Origin: Arthrobacter liuii
Lineage (GTDB): Bacteria > Actinomycetota > Actinomycetes > Actinomycetales > Micrococcaceae
Direction: 5' to 3'
NCBI RefSeq assembly: GCF_014639275.1
Contig: NZ_BMFW01000027.1
Coordinates: 1-53,746, forward strand
DNA: 53,746 bases
In this document: piece by piece, positions 43,942 to 53,011 of the stretch
Position numbering within the stretch: the first letter of the stretch is position 1
How the letters are laid out: each line of letters starts with the position of its first letter
The notes under the pieces: generated by a model
What the model was told of the DNA's origin: nothing
Database searches by the model: none
What the model saw: the letters and a program-made list of their open reading frames with translations, nothing else
Made by a program: the position numbers and the translations under genes

Positions 43942-45057
43942 ATGACCATCGGCCCAGGAACAGCAGCGGTAGCTGGATTAGCATCAGCAGCGGGCACCGG
44001 GCGGACGGCCCTCGTAGTGGGAGCCACCGGCATCGCGGGGTCCGCCCTGGTGGACACCTTGGTTAGCGAGGGCTGGGCCGTCCTTGCCCTGTCCCGCCGC
44101 CCCGGAGCCGAGCGCCCCGGCGTCCGGTGGCTCTCCGCGGACCTGACGTCCGCTTCTTCCCTCGCCGCTGTGCTTGGCCCGGAGAACCCCTCACGCGTCT
44201 ACTTCACCGCATGGTCGCGGCGCCCCACCGAGGAAGAGAACACCGCCGTCAACGCCGGCATGGTGCGTGACCTCCTGGCAGCCCTTCGGGGAAAGGACGT
44301 GGCCCACGTTGCCCTGATGACCGGCCTCAAACACTATCTCGGACCGTTCGAGGCCTACGCTGCCGGGGAAATGCCGGATACTCCCTTCCATGAGGAGGAA
44401 CCGCGCCTGCCGGTGCCGAACTTCTACTACGCCCAGGAGGATGAACTCTGGGCCGCGGCGGCCCGGCAGGGATTCGCCTGGTCGGTGCACCGTGCCCATA
44501 CCGTGATCGGGCACGCGGTGGGCAACGCCATGAACATGGGCCTCACGCTCGCCGCGCAGGCCGCCCTGTGCCGGGACAGCGGGGAGCCGTTCGTCTTCCC
44601 GGGGTCCGAAACACAGTGGAACGGCCTGACGGACACGACGGACGCCGGCCTGCTTGCCGAGCACATGCTTTGGGCATCCACCACCCCTGAAGCCGCTAAT
44701 GAGGCCTTCAACATCGTCAACGGCGATGTGTTCCGCTGGCGCTGGATGTGGCCGAAACTCGCAGCCTATTTCGGCGTGGAGTGGGAGGGGTACCAGGGGG
44801 AGCCCCGTCCCCTTGAGAAGTCCATGGCAGGCCGGGAGGGCCAGTGGCGGAAGCTTGCCGCGAACCACAACCTCAGCGAACCGGACCTGAACCGGGTGGC
44901 GTCCTGGTGGCACACGGACGGTGACCTGGGGCGCGGCATCGAGGTGGTCACGGACATGGGCAAGAGCAGGGATGCCGGCTTCATGGGATACCGGCGGACG
45001 CTGGACTCCTTCACCGCACTGTTCGACCGGTACCGCGCCGACCAGCTGATTCCCTGA
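43942..45057 (+). CDS. PRISE-type SDR reductase (iridoid synthase/5-beta-reductase-like)
   Basis: This 371-residue atypical short-chain dehydrogenase has the NADP motif ALVVGATGIAGSAL (about 24-37) and ALSRRPGAERP. PRISE-family motifs include TGLKHYLGPFEAY (with the active-site lysine region), PNFYYAQEDELW (active-site tyrosine region), RAHTVIGHAVGNAMN, and FNIVNGDVFRWRWMWP. Members reduce enals or enones with NADPH; plant relatives include progesterone 5-beta-reductase. The bacterial substrate is unknown. AGAAGGAGC precedes the ATG. Its last 47 bases overlap the end of the converging MFS gene. Confidence 0.85.
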   Translation: MTIGPGTAAVAGLASAAGTGRTALVVGATGIAGSALVDTLVSEGWAVLALSRRPGAERPGVRWLSADLTSASSLAAVLGPENPSRVYFTAWSRRPTEEENTAVNAGMVRDLLAALRGKDVAHVALMTGLKHYLGPFEAYAAGEMPDTPFHEEEPRLPVPNFYYAQEDELWAAAARQGFAWSVHRAHTVIGHAVGNAMNMGLTLAAQAALCRDSGEPFVFPGSETQWNGLTDTTDAGLLAEHMLWASTTPEAANEAFNIVNGDVFRWRWMWPKLAAYFGVEWEGYQGEPRPLEKSMAGREGQWRKLAANHNLSEPDLNRVASWWHTDGDLGRGIEVVTDMGKSRDAGFMGYRRTLDSFTALFDRYRADQLIP

Positions 45058-46246
45058 TCACCCGGTCACGGCCGGCAAACAGACCCATCAACGCTAAAAC
45101 GGCCATGGCACCGGCGGTGGCGAGCAGTGGAAGCGTCCAGTCCGCGATGGCATCGTGGAGTGCGCCGAAGACCACCGGCCCCGCGGCGCCAAGGGCGTAG
45201 CCCACGGATTGAGCCATGCCGGACAGTGATGCTGCCTGGGGGTGGTTCAACGTCCGGAGGCTGAACAGCGACAGGGCAATGACGATGAGGCTCCCGCAGC
45301 CCAAAGCACCCAGGACAACCCACAGCAGGATGAGTTCCGGCGCGAGTGCCAGCCCGAGGAAGGTCACGAACACCAATGCCCCGCTGGCAAAGGAAACCAG
45401 CCGTTGGTCCGATCCCCGGTGGAGGACGCCGCCCGTCCCCAGGCTGGCGAAGACACTGATCAACAGGAAGACGGACAAGTGCAGGCCGGCAGTGGTGGCC
45501 GGGATCCCGCGGCTTTGCTCGATGGTGGGCAACCACGCCATGAGCACGTAGAAGGCAATGGATTGCAGCCCCATGAAGGCCGTCACCTGCCAGCCGAGGG
45601 CTGAACCCCAGGGCGACCGGTAGGCGGCCTCGGGTTTGGCGAACTGCCGCGTGCTTGGCGTGTGCCGGCGGAGCCAGGGCAGGAGCACCGCCATGGCGAC
45701 GAGGGCCAGTCCCGCCCAGACTCCCAGGGCGAGGCGCCATCCCGCCGGGGACGTCTGCGCCACGGGGACGACGACGGCGGCCCCCACTGCCGCGAAGGCG
45801 GCCTGGGCAGCGGTGTAGCTTCCGGTGACCTGGCTGACCCGCAACGGAAAGTCCCGCTTCACGAGGGAGGGAACCAGGACATTGAGAAAGGCAATGGCCA
45901 CGCCGATCAGTACAGTTCCCGCCCAGATGAAACCGGGCACGGGCAAGGAGCGAAGCACGATGCCCGAGGCGAGAATCAGCAGGGACATCCACATCGCCCG
46001 GTCCAGGCCCAGTCGGGAAGCGAATACGGGTGCCAAGGGTGAGAAGACCGCGAAAGCGATAAGCGGAAGCCCGGTGAGGAACCCTGCTGCGGCGCTGGAG
46101 AGCCCCAGGTCGCTGCTGATGTTAACCAGGACCGGCCCCACGCTGACAAAGGACACGCGAAGGTTGACGGCGATGAGCAGGACGCCGATGAAGGCTATTC
46201 CGAATCTCGCAGTGCGGTGCGGGGCGTTCTGTGTGGTGGCAGGCAT
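45011..46246 (-). CDS. MFS transporter, cyanate/nitroimidazole (CynX/NimT) branch
   Basis: This 411-residue, twelve-helix transporter carries the CynX/NimT-like start (IAFIGVLLIAVNLRVSFVSV then GPVLVNISSDLGLSSAAAGF). MFS helix patterns follow throughout. The branch includes cyanate and 2-nitroimidazole transporters, but most members have no known substrate. The C-terminal basic tail (ESAGRRGTGRTVR) is encoded in the stretch that overlaps the PRISE gene end (45011-45057). There is no terminator between the converging genes, so transcripts may run antisense into each other. Confidence 0.85.
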   Translation of the reverse strand: MPATTQNAPHRTARFGIAFIGVLLIAVNLRVSFVSVGPVLVNISSDLGLSSAAAGFLTGLPLIAFAVFSPLAPVFASRLGLDRAMWMSLLILASGIVLRSLPVPGFIWAGTVLIGVAIAFLNVLVPSLVKRDFPLRVSQVTGSYTAAQAAFAAVGAAVVVPVAQTSPAGWRLALGVWAGLALVAMAVLLPWLRRHTPSTRQFAKPEAAYRSPWGSALGWQVTAFMGLQSIAFYVLMAWLPTIEQSRGIPATTAGLHLSVFLLISVFASLGTGGVLHRGSDQRLVSFASGALVFVTFLGLALAPELILLWVVLGALGCGSLIVIALSLFSLRTLNHPQAASLSGMAQSVGYALGAAGPVVFGALHDAIADWTLPLLATAGAMAVLALMGLFAGRDRVIRESAGRRGTGRTVR

Positions 46247-46473
46247 CGTTCGTTCTTCCGTCAGGCGGTGGGTTGGCGCGTTCCTCGCGCCCTTTTAGTT
46301 CTCTCCATTGAAGTACCCAGCGGCGGCTTCGAATCTCCCGCAGGATCGATGAATACGCCGTGGGAAGAACTGCCGTTTTTCCCAGCCAACTGGAAGGATC
46401 AATGGCCCTTTCCGGACGTACACTGACCTTCGCAACCACGTTTGTGGACACCTCGTACACGTTGGAGCCGCCC

Positions 46474-48222
46474 ATGCTCTGGAAGCTGCTTGTCGAATAC
46501 CTGCGGCCGCACCGGCCGCTGCTGATCGCCGTCGTGGTTTTCCAGCTGGCGCAGTCCATCGCGTCGCTGTACCTGCCCACGCTGAACGCCGACATCATCG
46601 ACCAGGGCGTGGCCCGGGGCGACACCGGCTACATCCTGTCCACCGGCAGCTTCATGCTGCTAATCACGCTGGCCCAGATCGCGTGCGCCGTGGTGGCCGT
46701 GTACTTCGGCGCCAAGGCGGCCATGGGGTTGGGCCGTGACCTGCGTGGCGCCATCTTTGAACGGGTGGGCGGGTTCTCGGAGCAGGAAGTCACCAGGTTC
46801 GGTGCTCCCAGCCTCATCACAAGGTCCACCAACGACGTCCAGCAGGTCCAGCAGCTGGTGCTGATGTCCGCCACGCTGATGGTGGCCGCTCCCATGCTCA
46901 GTATCGGCGGGGTGATCATGGCCATCCGGCAGGACGCCCAATTGTCTTGGCTCATTGCCGTGTGCGTCCCGGTGCTGCTGATCGCCGTCGGGCTCATTGT
47001 CACGCGGATGGTGCCGCTGTTCCGCAAGATGCAGGCACGAATCGATACTGTGAACCGGGTCCTGCGCGAGCAGCTCACCGGCATCCGCGTGGTGCGGGCG
47101 TTCGTGCGCGAGGACATGGAGACGGAGCGGTTCGCCGGGGCCAACGCGGACGTCACGGATGTTGCCCTGCGCGCCGGGCGGCTGATGGCTTTGATGTTCC
47201 CCACGGTCATGCTGATCCTGAATATCTCCAGCGTGGCCGTGATCTGGTTCGGCTCGTTCCGGATCGAGGACGGGTCCATGCAGGTGGGCACACTGATCGC
47301 GTTCCTGAGCTACCTGATGCAGATCCTGATGTCCGTCATGATGGCCACGTTCATGGCCGTGATGATCCCGCGCGCGTCGGTGTCCGCGGACCGCATCGGC
47401 GAGGTGCTGGGCACCAGCTCCAGCGTCCTGCCGCCGGAGAATCCGGTCACCAGCGCGGATTTTGCCGGCAAGCCCCGGCGCGGCGAGCTGGAAATGCGCG
47501 ACGTCGGATTCGCCTACCCGGGTGCCGATCAGCCCGTCCTGTCCGGGATCAGCTTCACCGCCCGCGCGGGGGAGACAACCGCCATCATCGGCAGCACCGG
47601 CTCGGGCAAGACCACCTTGGTTAACCTGATGCCGCGGCTCTTCGACGTCACGTCCGGTGCGGTGCTCATTGACGGCGTGGACATCAGGGACCTGGACCCG
47701 GACCTGCTGTGGGGGCACATCGGCCTGGTGCCGCAGCGGCCCTACCTGTTCTCCGGCACTGTGCGCAGCAACCTGCTCTACGGCAACCCGGACGCCACAG
47801 AGGATGAACTGTGGACGGCGCTGGAGATCGCCCAGGCGCGGGACTTCGTGGAGCGGATGGACGAGGGGCTGGACGCGCCCATCTCGCAGGGCGGCACCAA
47901 CGTCTCCGGCGGGCAGCGGCAGCGGCTGGCCATCGCCCGGGCCCTGGTGAAGCGGCCTGAGCTGTACATCTTTGACGATTCGTTCTCGTCCCTGGACACC
48001 GGCACGGACGCCCGGCTCCGCCAGGCGCTCAAGCGAAATACCGCCGGGGCCACCATGGTGATCATCGCCCAGCGAGTGTCCAGCATCGTGGATGCGGACC
48101 AGATTCTGGTGCTCGACGACGGCAGGATCGTTGCGCACGGCACGCACCACGAATTGCTGCAGACTTCGGAGACGTACCGCGAGATTGTCTCGTCCCAGCT
48201 GGCGGCGGAGGAGACGGTATGA
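46474..48222 (+). CDS. ABC exporter half, degenerate-site subunit
   Basis: This 582-residue half transporter has six membrane helices (about 10-310) fused to an ATPase. Walker A is GSTGSGKTT, the Q-loop LVPQRPYLFSG and the signature NVSGGQRQRL. Walker B reads LYIFDDSF, with Asp where the catalytic Glu should be; the H-loop region IIAQRVSS also lacks the histidine. This is the non-catalytic partner of a heterodimeric exporter such as TM287/288. It overlaps the next gene by four bases (ATGA). The start at 46474 (MLWKLLVEYL) is the family's. An ATG at 46402 with a GGAAGG site is an alternative. The substrate is unknown, often drugs or lipids. Confidence 0.9.
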   Translation: MLWKLLVEYLRPHRPLLIAVVVFQLAQSIASLYLPTLNADIIDQGVARGDTGYILSTGSFMLLITLAQIACAVVAVYFGAKAAMGLGRDLRGAIFERVGGFSEQEVTRFGAPSLITRSTNDVQQVQQLVLMSATLMVAAPMLSIGGVIMAIRQDAQLSWLIAVCVPVLLIAVGLIVTRMVPLFRKMQARIDTVNRVLREQLTGIRVVRAFVREDMETERFAGANADVTDVALRAGRLMALMFPTVMLILNISSVAVIWFGSFRIEDGSMQVGTLIAFLSYLMQILMSVMMATFMAVMIPRASVSADRIGEVLGTSSSVLPPENPVTSADFAGKPRRGELEMRDVGFAYPGADQPVLSGISFTARAGETTAIIGSTGSGKTTLVNLMPRLFDVTSGAVLIDGVDIRDLDPDLLWGHIGLVPQRPYLFSGTVRSNLLYGNPDATEDELWTALEIAQARDFVERMDEGLDAPISQGGTNVSGGQRQRLAIARALVKRPELYIFDDSFSSLDTGTDARLRQALKRNTAGATMVIIAQRVSSIVDADQILVLDDGRIVAHGTHHELLQTSETYREIVSSQLAAEETV

Positions 48223-50285
48223 TCACGCAGCGCCCGGGAACCCGACCCGGCGGAACCGCGGGAGGCGGGCACGGCGGAGGTGCGTCCGCTGGGACCGCAG
48301 CTGGAGGCAAAGCCGGCCAGGCCGACGTCGTACGCATCCCCCGTCCCGCTGGCGGACCCGGAAGGGGCGGACCCTTTGCCGGGATGAACGTTCCGGCTGA
48401 GAAGGCGATGAACTTCGGCGGCTCTTCCAAACGGCTCTTGGGCACGCTGCGCCCGGAACGGCTTTGGCTGATTCTGGTGCTGGCCATGGCCGTGGCCGGT
48501 GTGGTGCTGCAGGTGATCGGGCCGCGGCTGCTGGGCGAGGGCACTAACCTGATCTTTTCCGGCGTGGTGTCCAAGCAGTTGCCGCCGGGGATGTCGCAGG
48601 CCCAGCTGATTGCGATGTTGCGGGCGTCGGGGGAGAACCAGAAGGCGGACATGCTCAGCGCCATGACGCTGACGCCCGGAGCGGGGATCGACTTCGGGGC
48701 GCTGGCGAGCGTGCTGACGTGGGCGCTGGTGCTGTATGTGCTGGGGTCGGCGTTCATGTGGGGGCAGGCGTATGTGCTGAACGGCGTGGTGCAGCGGACC
48801 GTGTTTGGGCTGCGCGAGCAGATTGAGGCGAAGATCAACCGGCTGCCGCTGCGGTATTTCGACTCGATCCAGCGCGGCGAGTTGCTCAGCCGGGTGACCA
48901 ACGATGTGGACAACATTTCGCAGAGCCTGCAGCAGTCCATCAGCCAGGCGGTGACGTCAGTGCTGACGGTGCTGGGCGTGCTGGTGATGATGTTCATCCT
49001 GTCGCCCACGCTGGCGCTGATCGCGCTGGTGACCATCCCGCTGACGCTGGGGATCACTACGCTGATTGCCAAGCGCTCGCAGAAGCTGTTCGTGCAGCAG
49101 TGGAAGAACACGGGCGAGCTGAACGGGCAGATCGAGGAGACCTACACCGGGCATGCGCTGGTGAAGGTGTTCGGCCGGCAGCGTGAGGTGGGGGAGCGGT
49201 TCCGGCAGAAGAACGCCGAGCTGTATGAGGCGAGCTTTGGGGCGCAGTTCATTTCGGGGCTGATCATGCCGGCCATGACATTCATCGGGAACCTGGTGTA
49301 CGTGGGGATCGCGGTGGTGGGCGGGCTGCAGGTGGCCTCCGGGGCGATGCAGCTGGGTGATGTGCAGGCGTTCATCCAGTACTCGCGGCAGTTCACCCAG
49401 CCGTTGGCGCAGCTGGGGTCCATGGCCAACCTGCTGCAGTCCGGGGTTGCCTCCGCCGAGAGGGTGTTCGAGCTGCTGGATACTGAGGAGCAGTCGGCGG
49501 ATCCTGTGGGTGCTTCGTTGCAGAGCCCTGACGGTGCCGGGCGGGGGCGGCTGGTGTTCGAGGATGTGTCTTTCTCATATTCGCCGGACAAGCCGCTGAT
49601 CTCTAACCTGTCCCTAGTGGCGGAGCCGGGGCAGACGGTGGCGATTGTGGGGCCGACCGGGGCCGGAAAGACCACGTTGGTGAACCTGATGATGCGGTTC
49701 TACGAGCTGGACGCCGGGCGGATCACGCTGGACGGCGTGGATATCACCACCATGACCCGGGACGACCTGCGCTCGCGGATGGGGATGGTGCTGCAGGATA
49801 CGTGGCTGTTCGGCGGGACCATCCGGGACAACATCGCGTACGGGCGCCCTGCGGCTTCTTCTTCCGATGTGCTGGAGGCGGCGCGGGCGACGTACGTGGA
49901 CCGGTTCGTGAAGTCCCTGCCCGAGGGGTATGACACCGTGCTGGACGACGAGGGCTCCAACGTGTCGGCCGGCGAGAAGCAGTTGCTGACGATTGCCCGG
50001 GCGTTCCTGGCGCAGCCTTCTGTTTTGATCCTGGACGAGGCGACGTCGTCCGTGGATACCCGGACGGAGGTGCTGGTGCAGAAGGCGATGAGCGCACTGC
50101 GGTCCGACCGGACGTCCTTCGTGATTGCGCACCGCCTGTCCACGATCCGGGACGCCGACCTCATCCTGGTGATGGAGAACGGGCAGATCGTGGAGCAGGG
50201 GAACCACGCGTCACTGCTCGCCGCCGGCGGGGCTTACGCGCGGCTGTACGAGGCCCAGTTCGCGGCGCCTGTTGCGGAGGTTTGA
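48219..50285 (+). CDS. ABC exporter half, catalytic subunit
   Basis: This 688-residue half transporter starts with about 70 disordered Gly/Ala/Pro-rich residues. Six membrane helices (about 80-400) and an ATPase follow, with Walker A GPTGAGKTT, Walker B VLILDEATSSVD (catalytic Glu present) and H-loop IAHRLST. Its signature reads NVSAGEKQLL instead of LSGGQ, which complements the degenerate Walker B of the partner. Together they give one active and one degenerate ATP site, as in heterodimeric multidrug exporters. It is coupled to the preceding gene and is the last typical high-GC gene before the AT-richer patch. Confidence 0.92.
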   Translation: MITQRPGTRPGGTAGGGHGGGASAGTAAGGKAGQADVVRIPRPAGGPGRGGPFAGMNVPAEKAMNFGGSSKRLLGTLRPERLWLILVLAMAVAGVVLQVIGPRLLGEGTNLIFSGVVSKQLPPGMSQAQLIAMLRASGENQKADMLSAMTLTPGAGIDFGALASVLTWALVLYVLGSAFMWGQAYVLNGVVQRTVFGLREQIEAKINRLPLRYFDSIQRGELLSRVTNDVDNISQSLQQSISQAVTSVLTVLGVLVMMFILSPTLALIALVTIPLTLGITTLIAKRSQKLFVQQWKNTGELNGQIEETYTGHALVKVFGRQREVGERFRQKNAELYEASFGAQFISGLIMPAMTFIGNLVYVGIAVVGGLQVASGAMQLGDVQAFIQYSRQFTQPLAQLGSMANLLQSGVASAERVFELLDTEEQSADPVGASLQSPDGAGRGRLVFEDVSFSYSPDKPLISNLSLVAEPGQTVAIVGPTGAGKTTLVNLMMRFYELDAGRITLDGVDITTMTRDDLRSRMGMVLQDTWLFGGTIRDNIAYGRPAASSSDVLEAARATYVDRFVKSLPEGYDTVLDDEGSNVSAGEKQLLTIARAFLAQPSVLILDEATSSVDTRTEVLVQKAMSALRSDRTSFVIAHRLSTIRDADLILVMENGQIVEQGNHASLLAAGGAYARLYEAQFAAPVAEV

Positions 50286-50465
50286 GGGGCTACCTGTCAG
50301 ATCGGGACTATAGATGTGCTGGGCAGATGTCTTTCTTTATGGGCGTCTGACAACTTTGCAGCTTGTGCCTATGGTCGTCCGACTTATTGAAGTTGCCACA
50401 TCAGGAGGCCAGCTACATGCCCTTCAGCAGTCCGTCCTCCGATCGACTGCGAACAGGAAGTGCTG
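50286..50465. other. Non-coding border of the AT-richer patch
   Basis: About 180 bases between the ABC exporter and the small gene behind the deaminase. Base composition drops sharply here compared with the exporter gene. No convincing frame, hairpin, integrase remnant or tRNA end was seen. It is a candidate place for an island junction or for a non-coding RNA. Confidence 0.4.
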
Positions 50466-50630
50466 CTACTCAGATGTTGATCCGGGAGCAACAAGGTGTG
50501 TCTCTGTTCTGAACCAAATCGGTTGGGCAGACTCAGGTAGAGTGTTCAGGTCTCTCTGAGCATCCAAAGCTAAATCTGTAAACCACTGCACAGCGGTTTG
50601 CGGCAAGGTTTCCATGTCATCAGTTTTCAT
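50466..50630 (-). CDS. 54-residue protein overlapping the avcD stop
   Basis: An ATG at 50630 lies inside the last codons of the deaminase gene (11-base overlap with its stop), and AAGGA stands about eight bases before it. The 54 codons read MKTDDMETLPQTAVQWFTDL, then a mixed helical segment, ending VAPGSTSE. Composition is balanced, with Trp, Phe and Gln, and the AT-richer codon use matches avcD, so it looks like a real coupled gene. No family was recognised. It could be a small partner of the deaminase, or a longer protein cut short. Confidence 0.5.
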   Translation of the reverse strand: MKTDDMETLPQTAVQWFTDLALDAQRDLNTLPESAQPIWFRTETHLVAPGSTSE

Positions 50631-52146
50631 CGGGTGAGTCCTTACTGTTGAGTCTTTCTACTACTGCTATCAAGAGTTGTCGTTCAGTCTCCTCCGCACC
50701 CAACAGAGGATCAGCTGGAGCTAGCTTCATCCGTTGCTCCCTCGGTTTCGGTAGTTCAAACCTACCGTCTTTGTCCCTCGAACGACCCTCAGACAGAAAC
50801 GCCTGTCGGAATATATTCCAAGACGCACCCCAGAACGGAGCAATGAGGACCCGAGAGTCGTCCGACGGGATCGTAGACAATGCTTCACTGTACATTTCGA
50901 ACGCGAGAGACTTCGGATACGGGTCCACGTAAACCACCTTCTTGATGCCTGAAGCGACTATGAGTCTCATACACATGTGGCACGGAAACGCCGTCGTGTA
51001 AAGGGTGGCGCCGTCCACGGGTGTACCAAGCTTTGAAGCTGCCGTGATGGCAGTCATTTCAGCATGCGAGATACGACCGAACTCGATCAACGACATGATC
51101 CTGGCTTTCCTCACCTTCCCATCGCCAAGGCCAAGCACCTCTGCCAGTCGGTTCTCTCGCGTAAGAGAAACGAGGTTCTCAGTGAGCGCTCCGCTTTCGG
51201 CAAGTATGTCAAGGAGCTCTGACATCGTTTGATTGGTCATCTGCTTGTTGAAGTCATAGCCCCTCCGGAAGTCGCGAGCATCACCGTCGCTACCCGGCCA
51301 AGGGATACTGCCGCCCGCGGCTGGAACGTCATTGCAGCCGAGCGCAAGAAGTAGCCCCTGAGAGTCGGCGATCACGGCACCGACTTGCCGTCCTGGATCT
51401 GCGCTACGGAGACTTTCCGCGAAGGCGTGAAACATTGCCTGTTCATCTTGGGTGGGCGTTTCAAACGGTGAGCCAAACAAAACAGATGCAAATCGCGCTA
51501 TTTCTCTTTCTGGATCATCATTCATGTTAATGAAATAATCGGCCATTGAATAGGTTTCCCTCACTCGTTGGCCCAATTTATTTATGGCATCCTGCTCGTC
51601 GCGTGCCATCAGGTCGGCGACCTTCGCGGCAGCGTTCGCAACGGTTGGATCGGCATAAGTCACTTGATGTTTCAGAGACAAGGCGCGTTGAGAATCATCT
51701 TGATGAACACCGACCAGGATGAATCGGCTTCCGTATACAGTACGGAGAAGTTTAACTTCATCTTCATGTTTGAGGGTTCTGAGTATCCAGGCATGCCGAC
51801 GACGCTGAGAGTGCGATCCCGTGGCATTTTTTCTGGTGCCAACAATATTTGCAACAGCAAGCGCAGCGACGGCATCACCGCTGTTGAACTTCTTTCGCAA
51901 AAGATCACCGAGGTTCATGCGATCTTCGTAGTATGACGCTCCTGAAATTCCTGCCTCGGTGGCCCCTGAAGATTCTATAGTGCCGCCCCGCAGCAGTTTG
52001 CTTAGTCGTATGGATGTGCTGTCATATCCATATACACGAAGGTTGTTCTCGATGCTAGTGATCACCTGGTCCAGATCCGTTCCAATTGGGGCTACCAGTC
52101 CGATAACTATTTCGAAATCTTGCTCGCGGGTGTCACTGATCAGCAT
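50620..52146 (-). CDS. avcD: Antiphage dCTP/dCMP deaminase (AvcD type)
   Basis: This 508-residue protein has two domains. The N-terminal P-loop-like domain (about 10-215) starts FEIVIGLVAPIGTDLDQV, typical of AvcD proteins. The C-terminal deoxycytidylate deaminase domain (about 225-470) has zinc and catalytic motifs HAE (361-363) and PCHMC (388-392). AvcD enzymes deplete dCTP/dCMP during phage infection and are held inactive by an RNA, AvcI, encoded next to them. The ATG at 52146 follows AAGGAGCAGC and gives the family start; a longer frame upstream is rejected. AT-richer composition than its neighbours suggests acquisition by transfer. Whether an AvcI-like RNA is present cannot be seen. Confidence 0.82.
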   Translation of the reverse strand: MLISDTREQDFEIVIGLVAPIGTDLDQVITSIENNLRVYGYDSTSIRLSKLLRGGTIESSGATEAGISGASYYEDRMNLGDLLRKKFNSGDAVAALAVANIVGTRKNATGSHSQRRRHAWILRTLKHEDEVKLLRTVYGSRFILVGVHQDDSQRALSLKHQVTYADPTVANAAAKVADLMARDEQDAINKLGQRVRETYSMADYFINMNDDPEREIARFASVLFGSPFETPTQDEQAMFHAFAESLRSADPGRQVGAVIADSQGLLLALGCNDVPAAGGSIPWPGSDGDARDFRRGYDFNKQMTNQTMSELLDILAESGALTENLVSLTRENRLAEVLGLGDGKVRKARIMSLIEFGRISHAEMTAITAASKLGTPVDGATLYTTAFPCHMCMRLIVASGIKKVVYVDPYPKSLAFEMYSEALSTIPSDDSRVLIAPFWGASWNIFRQAFLSEGRSRDKDGRFELPKPREQRMKLAPADPLLGAEETERQLLIAVVERLNSKDSPDEN

Positions 52147-52318
52147 GCTGCTCCTTTGGTCGCCATGATCATAGTATTCTCGTGTCCTCTTGTGATCCGA
52201 AGGGCGCGCCACATCCAACAGCTGCTATTGCACTGAATCAATTGAAGGCACTTTTTGACGGAGTCGGTGCCTGGATGGCTGAGTGATAGAGTTGTAAATC
52301 GAGTAGTAGGATTCTGAC
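52147..52318. promoter_or_regulatory. Divergent promoter region of the defence patch
   Basis: This is a 172-base AT-rich gap between divergent avcD and the membrane-protein gene. No strong dyad was found. In known AvcID systems a structured RNA lies beside avcD, so this gap and the downstream gap 50286-50465 are the places to look for one. Confidence 0.35.
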
Positions 52319-52870
52319 GTGAAGAATGACCGGAAGATTACTCGCCCTGCTCGCACCGAAAGCTTCTGGGACCGGCATAGAAACCTGATGACCGTGTTCG
52401 TGGGACTGCTCGGTGCAGTGCTTGCGCTTGTTGGAGCAGGAATCGGAGCTAACGCCGCACTAGGTGGCGTGGAGAAACAGATTGCCGCGGGAGTTATCGC
52501 TCGATCTCAAGATAAGCGAGATGTGGCATATAAGGGCTACTTGGAAGCTGCTAACAAGTACTTCTATTCTTGGGATGAACTCTCAAGGGCAAATGAAGAT
52601 AAAGCAAAAGCTGATGCCGAGGTTCGTTTTCGACTGGCTAGATTTGAGTTCCAGGGGCAGGCGAATGAAGTGTGGGTCCAGGGTAGTGATTCGGCCATCA
52701 AGGGCCTCATTGAAATGTCTGCGGTCCTGCCCGAGTCTCTCGCCTCTTCGGAGCTTCCGCCCCATGAACGAATTCCGGATCAAGTTTTATTTCGAGAGAA
52801 GTACAATAACTTTCTTCGCATACGTTGTGAGGAGACTGCCCCAGTAACTCGTACCGGTTGCCGTCCATAG
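52319..52870 (+). CDS. Single-pass membrane protein of unknown function
   Basis: This 183-residue protein starts with GTG at 52319 after AGGA. A basic N-terminus (KNDRKITRPARTESFWDRHR) precedes one membrane helix (about 23-48, LMTVFVGLLGAVLALVGAGI). An entirely helical, charged remainder (DKRDVAYKGYLEAANKYFYS, then ELSRANEDKAKADAEVRF) probably lies in the cytoplasm or periplasm as a coiled coil. No family was recognised. Its AT-richer codon use matches avcD, from which it diverges by 172 bases. The layout resembles membrane-anchored accessory proteins in defence loci. A defence role is inference from position. Confidence 0.65.
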   Translation: MKNDRKITRPARTESFWDRHRNLMTVFVGLLGAVLALVGAGIGANAALGGVEKQIAAGVIARSQDKRDVAYKGYLEAANKYFYSWDELSRANEDKAKADAEVRFRLARFEFQGQANEVWVQGSDSAIKGLIEMSAVLPESLASSELPPHERIPDQVLFREKYNNFLRIRCEETAPVTRTGCRP

Positions 52871-53011
52871 ACCCTATGCATGAGCCCTTCGATGCGAGCG
52901 TCGTCTGATTACTAGGGTCGTGCAAGCCCGGCCGTACTTGCTCGACGGAGGCCAAGCTGGAATCACGGCCGGAAGTTGTCGACGTGGGTTCCATCCCACC
53001 TGCAAGACAAA

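Noticed and set aside
46402..46473. ATG at 46402 as the ABC exporter start
   Set aside because: It has a good GGAAGG site but adds 24 residues not expected in the family. The ATG at 46474 also has a GGAG site and the typical N-terminus. Kept as an alternative only.
46660..48150. 496-codon open frame antisense to the first ABC exporter gene
   Set aside because: The opposite strand encodes all ABC motifs. The antisense sequence is histidine/glutamine-rich shadow.
50286..52900. Prophage or integrative element around avcD
   Set aside because: No integrase, recombinase, phage structural gene, tRNA end or flanking direct repeat was seen, only a composition change.
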